A DNA stretch of 64,000 nt from Rhodococcus sp. H36-A4 (GTDB lineage Bacteria > Actinomycetota > Actinomycetes > Mycobacteriales > Mycobacteriaceae). Both the position numbers and the translations under genes were made by a program. Position 1 is the stretch's first letter. Each line of letters starts with the position of its first letter. The notes beneath the pieces were generated by a model. It saw nothing but the letters and a program-made list of their open reading frames with translations. It did not search any database and had not been told where the DNA came from. Location of the stretch: contig NZ_JAPVLQ010000005.1 in the NCBI RefSeq assembly GCF_027158005.1, positions 414,689 to 478,688 on the forward strand. The letters run 5' to 3'. Of the stretch, positions 10,329 to 18,294 are shown in pieces.

Positions 10329-11162
10329 ATGGTGACCGGTGTATCCGAGGGCGCGCGCGGAAGTCCGAGTGCTCGGTTGCGTCCGTTCGTTGCGTCCTAC
10401 AGCGGATATCGACTGTCGGGTTACAAGCCCGGTGAGCATATCGGGATGCCGAGTCCGTATCTGACTGTGATCATCGCCATCGGACCCAAGCTCGAGATCG
10501 CGGATTCGCCGCGACAGGGTTCCTGCGCTTTCGAGACACTCGCAAGTGGCATCTCCGCCGAACCTGTCACCATCGCGCACGACGGCAACCAACACGGGAT
10601 TCAGCTGTCGTTCACCCCTGCCGGTGCCCGCGCGCTGTTCGGGATCCCCACTGCCGCGCTGGGCGACTGGATGGTCGATCTCAGCGACGTCATGTCCGGC
10701 GCGGGCGAACTCCTCGATCGAGTCGCCGCGACCGAAGACTGGGACAGACGGTTCGACGTCGTCGACGAGATCTTGTCCCGCAATCTGGAAGAGCGGCCTA
10801 TCGATCCGACACTCGCCGAGGCATGGCGGCAGTTGGTCGGGTCGGGTGGATCGGCACGGGTCGGTGAAGTGGCCCGGAACGTCGGATGGAGCCGAAGGCA
10901 TCTGACCAACAAGTTCGCCGCAGAGTTCGGAGTCGCGCCGAAGGACTCGGCCCGTATCTCGCGGTTCTACCGCTCGCACCAGGCTCTGCGTCGGCCGTCG
11001 ATACCTCTGTTGTCCGAAGTCGCTGCGGCCTGCGGCTATTACGACCAGGCGCATATGGCCCGCGAATGGCGCGAGTTCGCGGGCATGTCTCCGTCGCAAT
11101 GGCGTCGGGTGGAGGAGTTCGCATTCGTCCAAGACCACGACGGCAGTCCGAGCGCAGGATGA
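10329..11162 (+). CDS. AraC-family transcriptional regulator
   Basis: A 277-residue regulator with an N-terminal sensing domain (residues 1-170) and a C-terminal AraC double helix-turn-helix (about 185-265): VGEVARNVGWSRRHLTNKF is the first helix-turn-helix, and VAAACGYYDQAHMAREWREF the second with its F-x-x-x-x-G-x-x-P-like end (FAGMSPSQWR). The ATG at 10329 is chosen because the longer frame overlaps the divergent EcsC-like start. The VOC gene begins six bases after its stop, so the pair forms an operon and the VOC protein may be its target or sensor partner. Confidence 0.92.
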   Translation: MVTGVSEGARGSPSARLRPFVASYSGYRLSGYKPGEHIGMPSPYLTVIIAIGPKLEIADSPRQGSCAFETLASGISAEPVTIAHDGNQHGIQLSFTPAGARALFGIPTAALGDWMVDLSDVMSGAGELLDRVAATEDWDRRFDVVDEILSRNLEERPIDPTLAEAWRQLVGSGGSARVGEVARNVGWSRRHLTNKFAAEFGVAPKDSARISRFYRSHQALRRPSIPLLSEVAAACGYYDQAHMAREWREFAGMSPSQWRRVEEFAFVQDHDGSPSAG

Positions 11163-11167
11163 GGTCT

Positions 11168-11554
11168 ATGACCGAAACAACAATCTGGCCCACCCTTCGC
11201 TACGACGACGCGCGTGCCGCCATCAGATACCTCGTCGACGTTCTCGGCTTCGTGGAGAAGGCCGTCTACGGCGAAGGTGACCGTGTCGACCATGCAGAAC
11301 TGCTGTGGCCGACAGGAGACGGCGTGATGCTCGGGAGCGTCCGCGAGGGTAGTGCGCTCGGAGGCCTCCCCCCGGGAGTCGGGTCCGTCTACATCGTCAC
11401 CGACGAACCCGACGTGATTCATGACCGCGTCGTGTCCGCAGGTGGCAACGTCACCCAGGGACTACGAGACGAGGACTACGGCAGTAGAGGGTTCACTTGC
11501 CGCGACCCCGAGGGCGTCTACTGGAGTTTCGGGACCTACCGCGGAACCCAATGA
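11168..11554 (+). CDS. VOC (glyoxalase/bleomycin-resistance) family protein
   Basis: A 128-residue protein made of two beta-alpha-beta-beta-beta units: the start PTLRYDDARAAIRYLVDVLGF and the end GSRGFTCRDPEGVYWSFGTY are classic VOC-fold signatures. Members bind metals or small toxic compounds, so roles from isomerase to drug sequestration are possible. GAGG at 11161-11164 overlaps the AraC stop and places the ATG four bases later. Its 3' end overlaps the convergent GST-like gene by 19 bases. Confidence 0.88.
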   Translation: MTETTIWPTLRYDDARAAIRYLVDVLGFVEKAVYGEGDRVDHAELLWPTGDGVMLGSVREGSALGGLPPGVGSVYIVTDEPDVIHDRVVSAGGNVTQGLRDEDYGSRGFTCRDPEGVYWSFGTYRGTQ

Positions 11555-12543
11555 TCGGTCGGCACCACTTCGTCGGACTTGGGCGGCAAGGGGGCTGTGC
11601 CCTCGCCGAACGGTCGACCACCGAGTGATTCGCGTCCGTGCGGCTCCAGCCAGCCGTGCAGATACGGGCCCTCGGGCACGATGCCTGTCGGGTTGATATC
11701 GGTGTGCACGAGGTAGTAGTGCCGCTTGATGTGGTCGAAGTCGACGGTGTCGCCGAAGCCGGGTGTTTGGAACAGATCGCGCGCGTAATTCCACAGCACC
11801 GGGATCTCGCTGAGTTTGCTGCGGTTGCATTTGAAGTGGCCGTGGTAGACCGGATCGAACCGCACGAGCGTCGTGAACAGCCGGACGTCGGCTTCGGTGA
11901 TGGTGTCGCCGACGAGATAGCGCTGGCCGCTCAGACGTCCGGCGAGCCAGTCGAGGGCGGTGAACAGTCGGTCGTATGCCTTGTCGTAGGCCTCTTGCGA
12001 TCCGGCGAAACCGCAGCGGTACACACCGTTGTTGACCTCGGTGAACACGCGCTGGGCTACCTCGTCGATTTCGGCGCGCAGTGCCTCGGGATACAGATCC
12101 GGTGCTCCCGGGCGGTGGTACTGCTTCCATTCGGTGGACAAGTCGAGGGTGATCTGCGGGTAGTCGTTGGTGACGACTTCGCCGGTGGAGATCTCGACTA
12201 TCGCGGGAACGGTGATGCCGCGCGGATAGTCGGAGAAGCGCGCGAAGTACGCCTCCTGCAAGCGCTCGATCTTCAGCACTGGATCGACGCCCCCGGGCTC
12301 CTCGTCGAAGTTCCAACTCCGCGGGTCGTGCGTCGGGCCGGGAATCGACAGCGACAGCACATCCTCGAGTCCGAGCAGACGACGAACGATGATCGATCGG
12401 TGCGCCCACGGGCAGGCCCTGGCGGCGACGAGTCGGTAGCGACCGGGCTCGACGGGGTAGCCGTCACGCCCGTCGGCGGTTATCCGCGTTTCGATGTAGT
12501 TGGTGTCCCTGTTGAATTCCTTGCCGGGTTCGACGTAGCTCAT
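11536..12543 (-). CDS. Glutathionyl-hydroquinone reductase-like (Xi-class GST) protein
   Basis: A 335-residue thioredoxin-fold transferase of the YqjG/ECM4 type. The catalytic motif ACPWAHR is near residue 45, a thioredoxin-fold cis-Pro (TVPAI) follows, and the helical C-terminal half contains the family's YLVGDTITEADVRLF and DFDHIKRHYYLVH segments. Enzymes of this class reduce glutathionylated hydroquinones; as actinomycetes use mycothiol, the thiol partner here may differ (inference). ATG 12543 fits the family's usual N-terminus (MSYVEPGKEFNRD). Its end overlaps the VOC gene tail to tail. Confidence 0.88.
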   Translation of the reverse strand: MSYVEPGKEFNRDTNYIETRITADGRDGYPVEPGRYRLVAARACPWAHRSIIVRRLLGLEDVLSLSIPGPTHDPRSWNFDEEPGGVDPVLKIERLQEAYFARFSDYPRGITVPAIVEISTGEVVTNDYPQITLDLSTEWKQYHRPGAPDLYPEALRAEIDEVAQRVFTEVNNGVYRCGFAGSQEAYDKAYDRLFTALDWLAGRLSGQRYLVGDTITEADVRLFTTLVRFDPVYHGHFKCNRSKLSEIPVLWNYARDLFQTPGFGDTVDFDHIKRHYYLVHTDINPTGIVPEGPYLHGWLEPHGRESLGGRPFGEGTAPLPPKSDEVVPTDHWVPR

Positions 12544-12553
12544 GGATTCAACG

Positions 12554-13264
12554 TTACGTAGATCCCAGCTCGACGGAGGTGAACACGCCCCATTCTTCGT
12601 AACCGAGGCGCGAACCGAGCCTTCGGGCTGTCCCGTTCTCCGCACTTGTCTGCCACTGCGGGATCAGTCCCTCGTCGATCGCGTCGTTCGTCGCGAGCCG
12701 TGCCACGACCTGAGCGTTGCCGCGTCGGCGCGCGAGCGGTGCGGTCAGAATGCCGACGTCGGCAAGAATGCCTTCCCATTCGAGGTACGCCGCGCAGGAC
12801 AGGGGCGCAGCGGACTCTGCCGGGCGATCGTCGGCGAGGAGGGTGAACCACGACCGCTTGCGCGTCAGATCTGCGCTGAGCACGTCATCCGGCGCACACA
12901 GGGCGTCGAGTGCGAGAACGTGCCCGAGGTCGTGGGAAATGAGTGGGTCGTGAAGATCGATGGTCGTGCCGATGTCGGCGGCGTAGGACAAGACGATGGG
13001 CCCGCGGCTGCGTCCGGACACCGACGACTCCAGCAGTGAGAGAGTTCCGCGGTCGGCCAGTTCGTCGTCGGATCGGTGCTCTGCAGCCTCCAAGACCTGC
13101 TCCGGCCCCACCAGCGCGCTCGCGTCCCCCAGGCGCAGGAACGTGACCTCCGTCGCATCGGGGTCTACCTGCAGATATCGGATGCCGGGCTTCATAGCCG
13201 AGTCGGGCAGTCCGAGGCGTCGGGACCAGGCGAGTCGGACAATGTCGTGATGATGGGAATCCAC
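12554..13264 (-). CDS. GNAT-like acetyltransferase, weakly conserved
   Basis: A protein of about 236 residues whose C-terminal part looks like a GNAT fold: residues about 175-230 contain TAPLARRRGNAQVVA, an acetyl-CoA-binding-loop-like stretch, followed by NGTARRLGSRLGYEEWG, the usual final strand and helix. The N-terminal half is less recognisable. The GTG at 13264 (DSHHHDIVRLAW) is proposed because the frame beyond it runs through AT-rich intergenic DNA; the upstream start at 13339 cannot be excluded. Only ten bases separate its stop from the GST-like start, so the two are probably cotranscribed. The substrate is unknown. Confidence 0.68.
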   Translation of the reverse strand: MDSHHHDIVRLAWSRRLGLPDSAMKPGIRYLQVDPDATEVTFLRLGDASALVGPEQVLEAAEHRSDDELADRGTLSLLESSVSGRSRGPIVLSYAADIGTTIDLHDPLISHDLGHVLALDALCAPDDVLSADLTRKRSWFTLLADDRPAESAAPLSCAAYLEWEGILADVGILTAPLARRRGNAQVVARLATNDAIDEGLIPQWQTSAENGTARRLGSRLGYEEWGVFTSVELGST

Positions 13265-13411
13265 CGGGCCAAGGGTATCCGGGCTCGCCGAAAAATAAGT
13301 TTTCAGACTTTTTTCACCCCGGCGTATCGCAAATGACAAATGAATGGCATGATCGGGAGTGAGATTGGAGCTTCGACGTGAAGGTCCAGCTCGCTACAGA
13401 AGGTTTACGGT

Positions 13412-13615
13412 ATGACGCAGGGCAGTGTTAAGTGGTTCAACGGCGAAAAGGGCTTCGGCTTCATCGAGCAGGATGGTGGCGGACCTGACGTGTTCGTTCA
13501 TTACTCCGAGATCCAGGGAACTGGCTTCAAGTCTCTCGACGAGGGTCAGCGCGTGGAGTTCGAGGTTGGACAGGGCCAGAAGGGCCCCCAGGCCACCGGC
13601 GTTCGCGCTATCTGA
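13412..13615 (+). CDS. Cold-shock protein (CspA family)
   Basis: A 67-residue OB-fold nucleic-acid chaperone that melts RNA structure. RNP1 is KGFGFI and RNP2 is VFVHY, and the start [18 protein letters not shown] is canonical for actinobacterial CspA. Length is exactly that of the family. AAGG lies about ten bases before the ATG, and a strong hairpin terminator follows 62 bases after the stop. Confidence 0.97.
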   Translation: MTQGSVKWFNGEKGFGFIEQDGGGPDVFVHYSEIQGTGFKSLDEGQRVEFEVGQGQKGPQATGVRAI

Positions 13616-13677
13616 TCCCCCTAAAGGATCGCCACCCGGAAATGCTGACGGCTTAAGCTGTCCGACTCCGAGTTTTC

Positions 13678-13721
13678 AAAGGCCGGATATCCGAAGAGAA
13701 ATCTTCGAGTATCCGGCCTTT
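13678..13721 (+). terminator. Terminator of the cold-shock gene
   Basis: A 12-bp perfect stem (AAAGGCCGGATA pairing with TATCCGGCCTTT) continues, after one wobble and one mismatch, into six more pairs closed by a GAAA loop. It lies 62 bases after the csp stop. The 3' arm ends in TTT but there is no longer T-tract. Confidence 0.88.
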
Positions 13722-13743
13722 GTGCTGTGCGGCTTTACTTCAG

Positions 13744-13778
13744 AGTGGGAGTGCGTCCCATCAGGACGTACTCCCACT
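13744..13778 (-). terminator. Terminator of the acyl-CoA dehydrogenase gene
   Basis: A 15-bp stem with one G-T wobble (AGTGGGAGTGCGTCC with GGACGTACTCCCACT) and a five-base loop, ten bases beyond the stop of the minus-strand fadE. It shares the word GAGTGGGAGT with the terminator at 35648-35686. Confidence 0.85.
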
Positions 13779-13788
13779 TGCGTGCGCG

Positions 13789-14934
13789 CTACAACCCGAG
13801 ATCGCGCCCGATCAGTTCCTTCATGATCTCGTTCGATCCGGCCCAGATCTTGGTGACACGTGCGTCCTTCCATGCGCGAGCCGCTCGGTATTCGTTCATG
13901 AACCCGTAGCCGCCGTGCAACTGCACGCAGTGATCGAGGATCTCGTTCTGCACCTGCGAACTCCACCACTTTGCTTTCGCAGCATCGATTGCGGTGAGCT
14001 CACCGGCACCGTGAGCAAGAATGCAGTTGTCGATAAATGCCTGCGCCACATCGAGTTTCGTGGTCAGCTCGGCGAGGAGAAACTTGTTCCACTGAAGCGA
14101 ACCGATCTGCTGGCCGAAGGCCTTGCGGTCCTTGGCGTACTGCAGTGTCTCTTCGAGGATCGGCCGTGTGTGCCCAAGATTGGCAACCGAGCAGCTGATG
14201 CGCTCCTGGGGGAGTAGCTGCATCATATGGATGAACCCTCCGTCGAATTCGCCGATCATGTTGCTCGCGGGCACGCGAACATTTTCGAAGAAAAGTTCGG
14301 CGGTGTCGGACTCGGGCTGGCCCACCTTGTCGAGCTTGCGTCCCCGGGAAAATCCCACCGCGTCCTTCTCGACGGCGAACAAGGTGATGCCCTTCGCCTT
14401 TTTTTCAGGCGTGGTGCGGGTGGCGACGATGACGAGATCGGCGCTGCTCCCGTTGGTGATGAACGTCTTGGATCCGTTGATGATGAAGTCATCGCCGTCC
14501 CTGACAGCGGTGGTCTTCAACGCGGCGAGGTCGGAGCCTCCGGAAGGTTCGGTCATCGCGATCGCGGTGAGCAACTCGCCGGTGCAGAACTTCGGAAGCC
14601 AACGCTGCTTCTGCTCCTCGGTTGTCAGTTTGACCAAATACGGTGCGACGATGTCGACGTGAATTCCGAAGCACGACGCCACTGCTGCGCTCGAGCGGGA
14701 CAGCTCCTCACCGAGGACGGCGTTGAAGCGGTAGTCCTCGGCGCCGCTACCACCGTATTCTTCTGGAACCTCGAGTCCCAGGAACCCGTTTCGGCCGGCT
14801 TCGAGCCAGATGTCGCGGTCGATGAAGCGTTGTTCGATCAGCTTCTCTTCGCGCGGGGTGATGGTGCGGGTGACGAACTCGCGGACGGATTCGCGGAACG
14901 CGTCGTGGTCCGCGTCGAACAAACTGCGCTTCAT
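13789..14934 (-). CDS. Acyl-CoA dehydrogenase
   Basis: A 381-residue FAD enzyme that introduces the alpha-beta double bond into an acyl-CoA. The signatures AIAMTEPSGGSDLAALKTTA and the C-terminal QLHGGYGFMNEYRAARAWKD are both present, and the ending VTKIWAGSNEIMKELIGRDL carries the usual SNEIM motif. ATG 14934 is chosen because GGAGG sits five bases upstream; the in-frame TTG at 14946 would place that site inside the gene. It is divergent from the enoyl-CoA hydratase gene, 83 bases away, which suggests a shared acyl-CoA oxidation role. Chain-length preference is unknown. Confidence 0.95.
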   Translation of the reverse strand: MKRSLFDADHDAFRESVREFVTRTITPREEKLIEQRFIDRDIWLEAGRNGFLGLEVPEEYGGSGAEDYRFNAVLGEELSRSSAAVASCFGIHVDIVAPYLVKLTTEEQKQRWLPKFCTGELLTAIAMTEPSGGSDLAALKTTAVRDGDDFIINGSKTFITNGSSADLVIVATRTTPEKKAKGITLFAVEKDAVGFSRGRKLDKVGQPESDTAELFFENVRVPASNMIGEFDGGFIHMMQLLPQERISCSVANLGHTRPILEETLQYAKDRKAFGQQIGSLQWNKFLLAELTTKLDVAQAFIDNCILAHGAGELTAIDAAKAKWWSSQVQNEILDHCVQLHGGYGFMNEYRAARAWKDARVTKIWAGSNEIMKELIGRDLGL

Positions 14935-15017
14935 GTATTCCTCCAAGTAAGGGCTCTCTTGGAAAATGTACCCGTTGGTAACTTCCGCACGTGTCGCGAT
15001 GTGGCACGCTGAACCAC

Positions 15018-15809
15018 ATGGCTGACCACCCCACTTCGCTAGTTCGATACTCCACCGACGCCGGCGCCGAGGTTGCCGTCCTGACTTTCGATCACGGACC
15101 GCTCAATCTGTTCGATCAGGCGATGTTCGACGCCGTCGCCGCTGATGTAGCTGATCTGACTGCACGCCCTCCGCGCGCGGTGCTGCTGCGCGCGGAGGGC
15201 AAGGTCAATTCCGCAGGGGTGGATGTAAAGGTCTTCGAGGGCCTCACCGCGCAGGAGGGTGCCGAGATGTGGCGTCAGCTTTTCGCTGACATCGCCCACC
15301 CGATCGAGGCACTGCCGTGCCCGGTCGTCTACGCCGCTCACGGTCTGACCCTGACCGCGGCATTCGAGATTTCCCTCGCCTGCGACATTATTCTCGCCGG
15401 ACCGAAGGCAAGATTCGGCCTCGTCGAAACCGTCGTCGGGCTGACTCCGTCGATGGGCGGCCCGCAGCGCTTGGCCGAACGGGCGGGTTCGGGTCGCGCT
15501 CGCGAGCTCGTCATGACCGGAGATCTGTACGATGCCGAGACGATGCGCGAGTGGGGCGTCGTCAACGCCGTCCACCCCGATGTCGACGCGGCTGCTCGTT
15601 CCCTGGTCGAGCGGTTGGCCGCCGGGCCGACGGTGGCTCACGCTGCCACGAAAAAGATTGTGGCAGCGTGGCGTTCGGGTGGTGTCGCGCATGCTGACGA
15701 GATCACGTCCGAGGTGTCGGGGGCGTTGTTCGAGTCGGATGATCTACGCGGTGCGGTGAAGAGTTTTCTGGAGAACGGTCCTGGTAAGGCGATTTATTCG
15801 GGCAAGTAG
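15018..15809 (+). CDS. Enoyl-CoA hydratase/isomerase family protein
   Basis: A 263-residue crotonase-fold protein. The oxyanion-hole region reads KVNSAGVDVKVFEG and the second landmark is AAFEISLACDIILAG, with FGLVETVVGLTPSMGGPQRL following. The usual catalytic glutamates are not obvious at the standard sites, so it may be an isomerase or hydrolase of the superfamily rather than a true hydratase. ATG 15018 is chosen over the GTG 27 bases upstream because the extra residues do not resemble the family. The deaminase GTG follows immediately after its stop (one base). Confidence 0.88.
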   Translation: MADHPTSLVRYSTDAGAEVAVLTFDHGPLNLFDQAMFDAVAADVADLTARPPRAVLLRAEGKVNSAGVDVKVFEGLTAQEGAEMWRQLFADIAHPIEALPCPVVYAAHGLTLTAAFEISLACDIILAGPKARFGLVETVVGLTPSMGGPQRLAERAGSGRARELVMTGDLYDAETMREWGVVNAVHPDVDAAARSLVERLAAGPTVAHAATKKIVAAWRSGGVAHADEITSEVSGALFESDDLRGAVKSFLENGPGKAIYSGK

Positions 15810-15819
15810 TGTGGGGCGG

Positions 15820-16752
15820 ATGAGTTTGCCTCTCGCTGAATTGCACATGCACATCGAGGGTTCGTTGGAGCCTGGTCAGATTTTCCAGTTCGCGGAGCGT
15901 AACGGTATGCGGTTGCCGTATGCGGATATCGACGAGTTGCGTGGGTTGTACGAGTTCACGGATCTGCAGTCGTTTCTCGATCTTTATTATGCGAATACTT
16001 CGGTGTTGCGTACTGCGGAGGATTTTGCCGATCTGGCGCGGGCGTATTTTGCGCGTGCCAAGGTTGCGGGCATCACGCATGCGGAGGTCTTCTTCGATCC
16101 TCAGGCACACACCGGTAGGGGTGTTGCGTTGGAGGCGGTGGTGGAGGGTTTGGCCGATGCTGCGGCGTCGAGCGAGCGGGAGTTCGGTGTCACGAGCGGT
16201 TTGATTGCGTCGATTCTGCGGGACAAGCCGGTTCTGCATGCCAACAAGTTGCTCGAGGATTTGTTGGCGATGAAGGCGCCGATCATCGGCCTCGGTCTCG
16301 ATTCGGCGGAGGTGGGTTTTCCGCCTTCGTTGTTCGTGGATGTGTTCGCGCGTGCGCGGGCGGAAGGCTTGCATGTGGTTGCTCATGCGGGGGAAGAAGG
16401 CCCGGCCGAGTACATCTGGCAGGCGCTGGATTTGCTGGGTGCCGAACGTATCGATCATGGGGTCCGCTGCCTGGAAGACGAGGCGTTGGTTAATCGTCTT
16501 GTCGAAGAAGAAATTCCATTGACTGTCTGTCCGTTTTCGAATGTTCGGCTCAAGGTCGTCGATACGCTTGCCGATCATCCGATTCGTCAGATGATCGAGC
16601 GGGGACTCGTGGTCACCGTGAATTCGGATGATCCGGCGTACTTCGGCGGCTATGTAGACGACAACTTCGCTGCCCTGACCGATCAGGTCGGTCTGACCGA
16701 ACGCGAGCGAGAGATTTTGTACGACAACTCGATTCGCGCGTCGTTCAGCTGA
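15820..16752 (+). CDS. Adenine/adenosine deaminase family protein
   Basis: A 310-residue zinc hydrolase of the amidohydrolase superfamily acting in purine salvage. Metal ligands are visible in ELHMHIEGSLEP, in VVAHAGEEGP, and in the catalytic TVNSDDPAYFGGY; RIDHGVRC supplies another active-site histidine. The EGSLEPGQIFQFAERN start resembles the adenine-specific branch (type seen in Pseudomonas PA0148) rather than classical adenosine deaminase, so adenine is the preferred guess. ATG 15820 is chosen; GTG 15811 is an alternative. Codons end in T or G (TTT, TAT, TTG) far more than in the neighbours. Its end overlaps the next convergent gene by eight bases. Confidence 0.87.
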   Translation: MSLPLAELHMHIEGSLEPGQIFQFAERNGMRLPYADIDELRGLYEFTDLQSFLDLYYANTSVLRTAEDFADLARAYFARAKVAGITHAEVFFDPQAHTGRGVALEAVVEGLADAAASSEREFGVTSGLIASILRDKPVLHANKLLEDLLAMKAPIIGLGLDSAEVGFPPSLFVDVFARARAEGLHVVAHAGEEGPAEYIWQALDLLGAERIDHGVRCLEDEALVNRLVEEEIPLTVCPFSNVRLKVVDTLADHPIRQMIERGLVVTVNSDDPAYFGGYVDDNFAALTDQVGLTEREREILYDNSIRASFS

Positions 16753-18244
16753 CGGACACCGAAATCTGCGGGTATCCGGTTGCGCCGTCGGGCACCGTGT
16801 CGGCGGTCATGGAGGTTTGGATGTCACCGTTCGCGTCGCTGGCTCGTGCACGAATGATGTGATTGCCCGGTGGCGCGTCCCATTCGAGGACCCATTGCCG
16901 CCAGGTGTCTTTCGAATATTCCTCGGACAGTGTCGCGGGCATCCAGTTGCCTTCGTCGATCTGGATGTCGACACCGGAAATTCCGAGGTGCTGATGCCAG
17001 GCGACGCCGGCGATCATGGTCTTTCCTGCCGGGACGGTTCCGCCGGAGCGAGGCGTGTCGATGCGTGAGGCGGTCTTGATCGGTCCGAGTTCGCCCCATC
17101 CTCGATCGGTCCAGTATGCGGTGACTTTGTCGAATCGGGTCACCTCGAGGTCGGTGACCCATTTGGTGGCGGAGACGTAGCCGTAGAGTCCGGGCACCAC
17201 CAGTCTGGCTGGATAGCCATGGCGGACGGGTAGTGGTTGGCCGTTCATACCGACTGCGAGCAGGGCATCGCGTCCGTCGAGCAGCACCTCCAGTGGGGTT
17301 CCTGCGGTGAACGCGTCGTGGCTCGACGAGAGAACCATGTCAGCGCCGTCTTGGATCCCGGCTTCTTCGAGAAGATCTTTCAGCGGGTAACCGATCCAGG
17401 TGGCATTACCGACCAGTTCGCCACCGACGACGTTGGAGACGCAGGTCAGGGTCACGGTCTTTTCGACGGCTTCGCGTTGCATCAGATCCTCGAAGGTGAT
17501 CTCGAGTTCTCGCTCCACCATGCCGTGGATACGGAGCTTCCAGGTGTCCGATGGCACTTGCGGTAGCACCAGTGCGGTGTCGATTCGGTAGAAGTCCTCG
17601 TTCGGGGTGATGTATGAGGCCAGGCCGTCGATGTTCATCGTCGTGTTCAGATCGGCGCCGGGCGGGATCGGGGCCTGTGGTTTCGGGGTCGGAAGCAGAA
17701 ATGCGAGGCGGTTGGCCGTGACGCTACGGGCTTGACCGATCATCCGGCCGGCGGTTCCGGCAACTACTGCGACAGCCCCCGCAGCAACGGCAAGGCCGAG
17801 GAAACTCCGCCTGCTCATGCCTTGTGCCGGTTCGGGTGCTTCGGCGGCACGGATCAGCGCGTTCAGCATCACGATCCCGACGGCGACTCCCGCGACGGTC
17901 GGGATGGCGTCGAGCAGGGTGCTTCCGCTGCGAGTCAGCGCGGCAATCACCCCGACGGCGCCGAGTCCAGCGAACAGCACGGCGCCGCGTGGAGCGCGCA
18001 TCATGCCCGCGACGGCTGCGAGCGCGGCGATGATCAGCGACATGCCGACGAAGAGCGCCGTTTTGTCCGAGGTGCCGAAGGTATCGATCGCCCATTCGCG
18101 GACTGCTTCGGGGGTGTTGTCGACCACCGCCGAGCCCACGGCATAGAACGGAGAGGAGTTCGGCCCGAAGGGAACCGAGACGAGTTCGCCGACGCCGAGA
18201 ATCACTCCTGCCGCGAGGAGACCGGATAGTGCACGCTTCAACAT
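16745..18244 (-). CDS. Membrane-anchored sulfite-oxidase-like molybdenum cofactor protein with internal twin-arginine motif
   Basis: A 499-residue protein. Four membrane helices (about residues 5-25, 62-83, 87-107, 112-135) are followed by SRRSFLGLAVAAGAVAVVAG, a twin-arginine motif leading into a fifth helix (143-170). The rest is the sulfite-oxidase fold: the cofactor-ligand cysteine lies in TLTCVSN (near residue 268) and substrate-pocket segments PVRHGYPARLVVPG and TVPAGKTMIAGVAW follow. It resembles mycobacterial Rv0218. The soluble domain is probably exported folded by Tat, after Sec inserts the first helices. Starts GTG 18247, ATG 18244 and TTG 18241 are all possible; GGAG lies best spaced for the TTG. 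Substrate unknown. Confidence 0.88.
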   Translation of the reverse strand: MLKRALSGLLAAGVILGVGELVSVPFGPNSSPFYAVGSAVVDNTPEAVREWAIDTFGTSDKTALFVGMSLIIAALAAVAGMMRAPRGAVLFAGLGAVGVIAALTRSGSTLLDAIPTVAGVAVGIVMLNALIRAAEAPEPAQGMSRRSFLGLAVAAGAVAVVAGTAGRMIGQARSVTANRLAFLLPTPKPQAPIPPGADLNTTMNIDGLASYITPNEDFYRIDTALVLPQVPSDTWKLRIHGMVERELEITFEDLMQREAVEKTVTLTCVSNVVGGELVGNATWIGYPLKDLLEEAGIQDGADMVLSSSHDAFTAGTPLEVLLDGRDALLAVGMNGQPLPVRHGYPARLVVPGLYGYVSATKWVTDLEVTRFDKVTAYWTDRGWGELGPIKTASRIDTPRSGGTVPAGKTMIAGVAWHQHLGISGVDIQIDEGNWMPATLSEEYSKDTWRQWVLEWDAPPGNHIIRARASDANGDIQTSMTADTVPDGATGYPQISVSVS

Positions 18245-18294
18245 CACTCCACGATAAGCGGTGCTCTCGCCGGGCCTTGGATTCCGGTCTGCGT

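Noticed and set aside
11536..11554. Possible frameshift at the VOC/GST overlap
   Set aside because: Both proteins end normally with complete folds; the 19-base tail overlap is simply compact packing.
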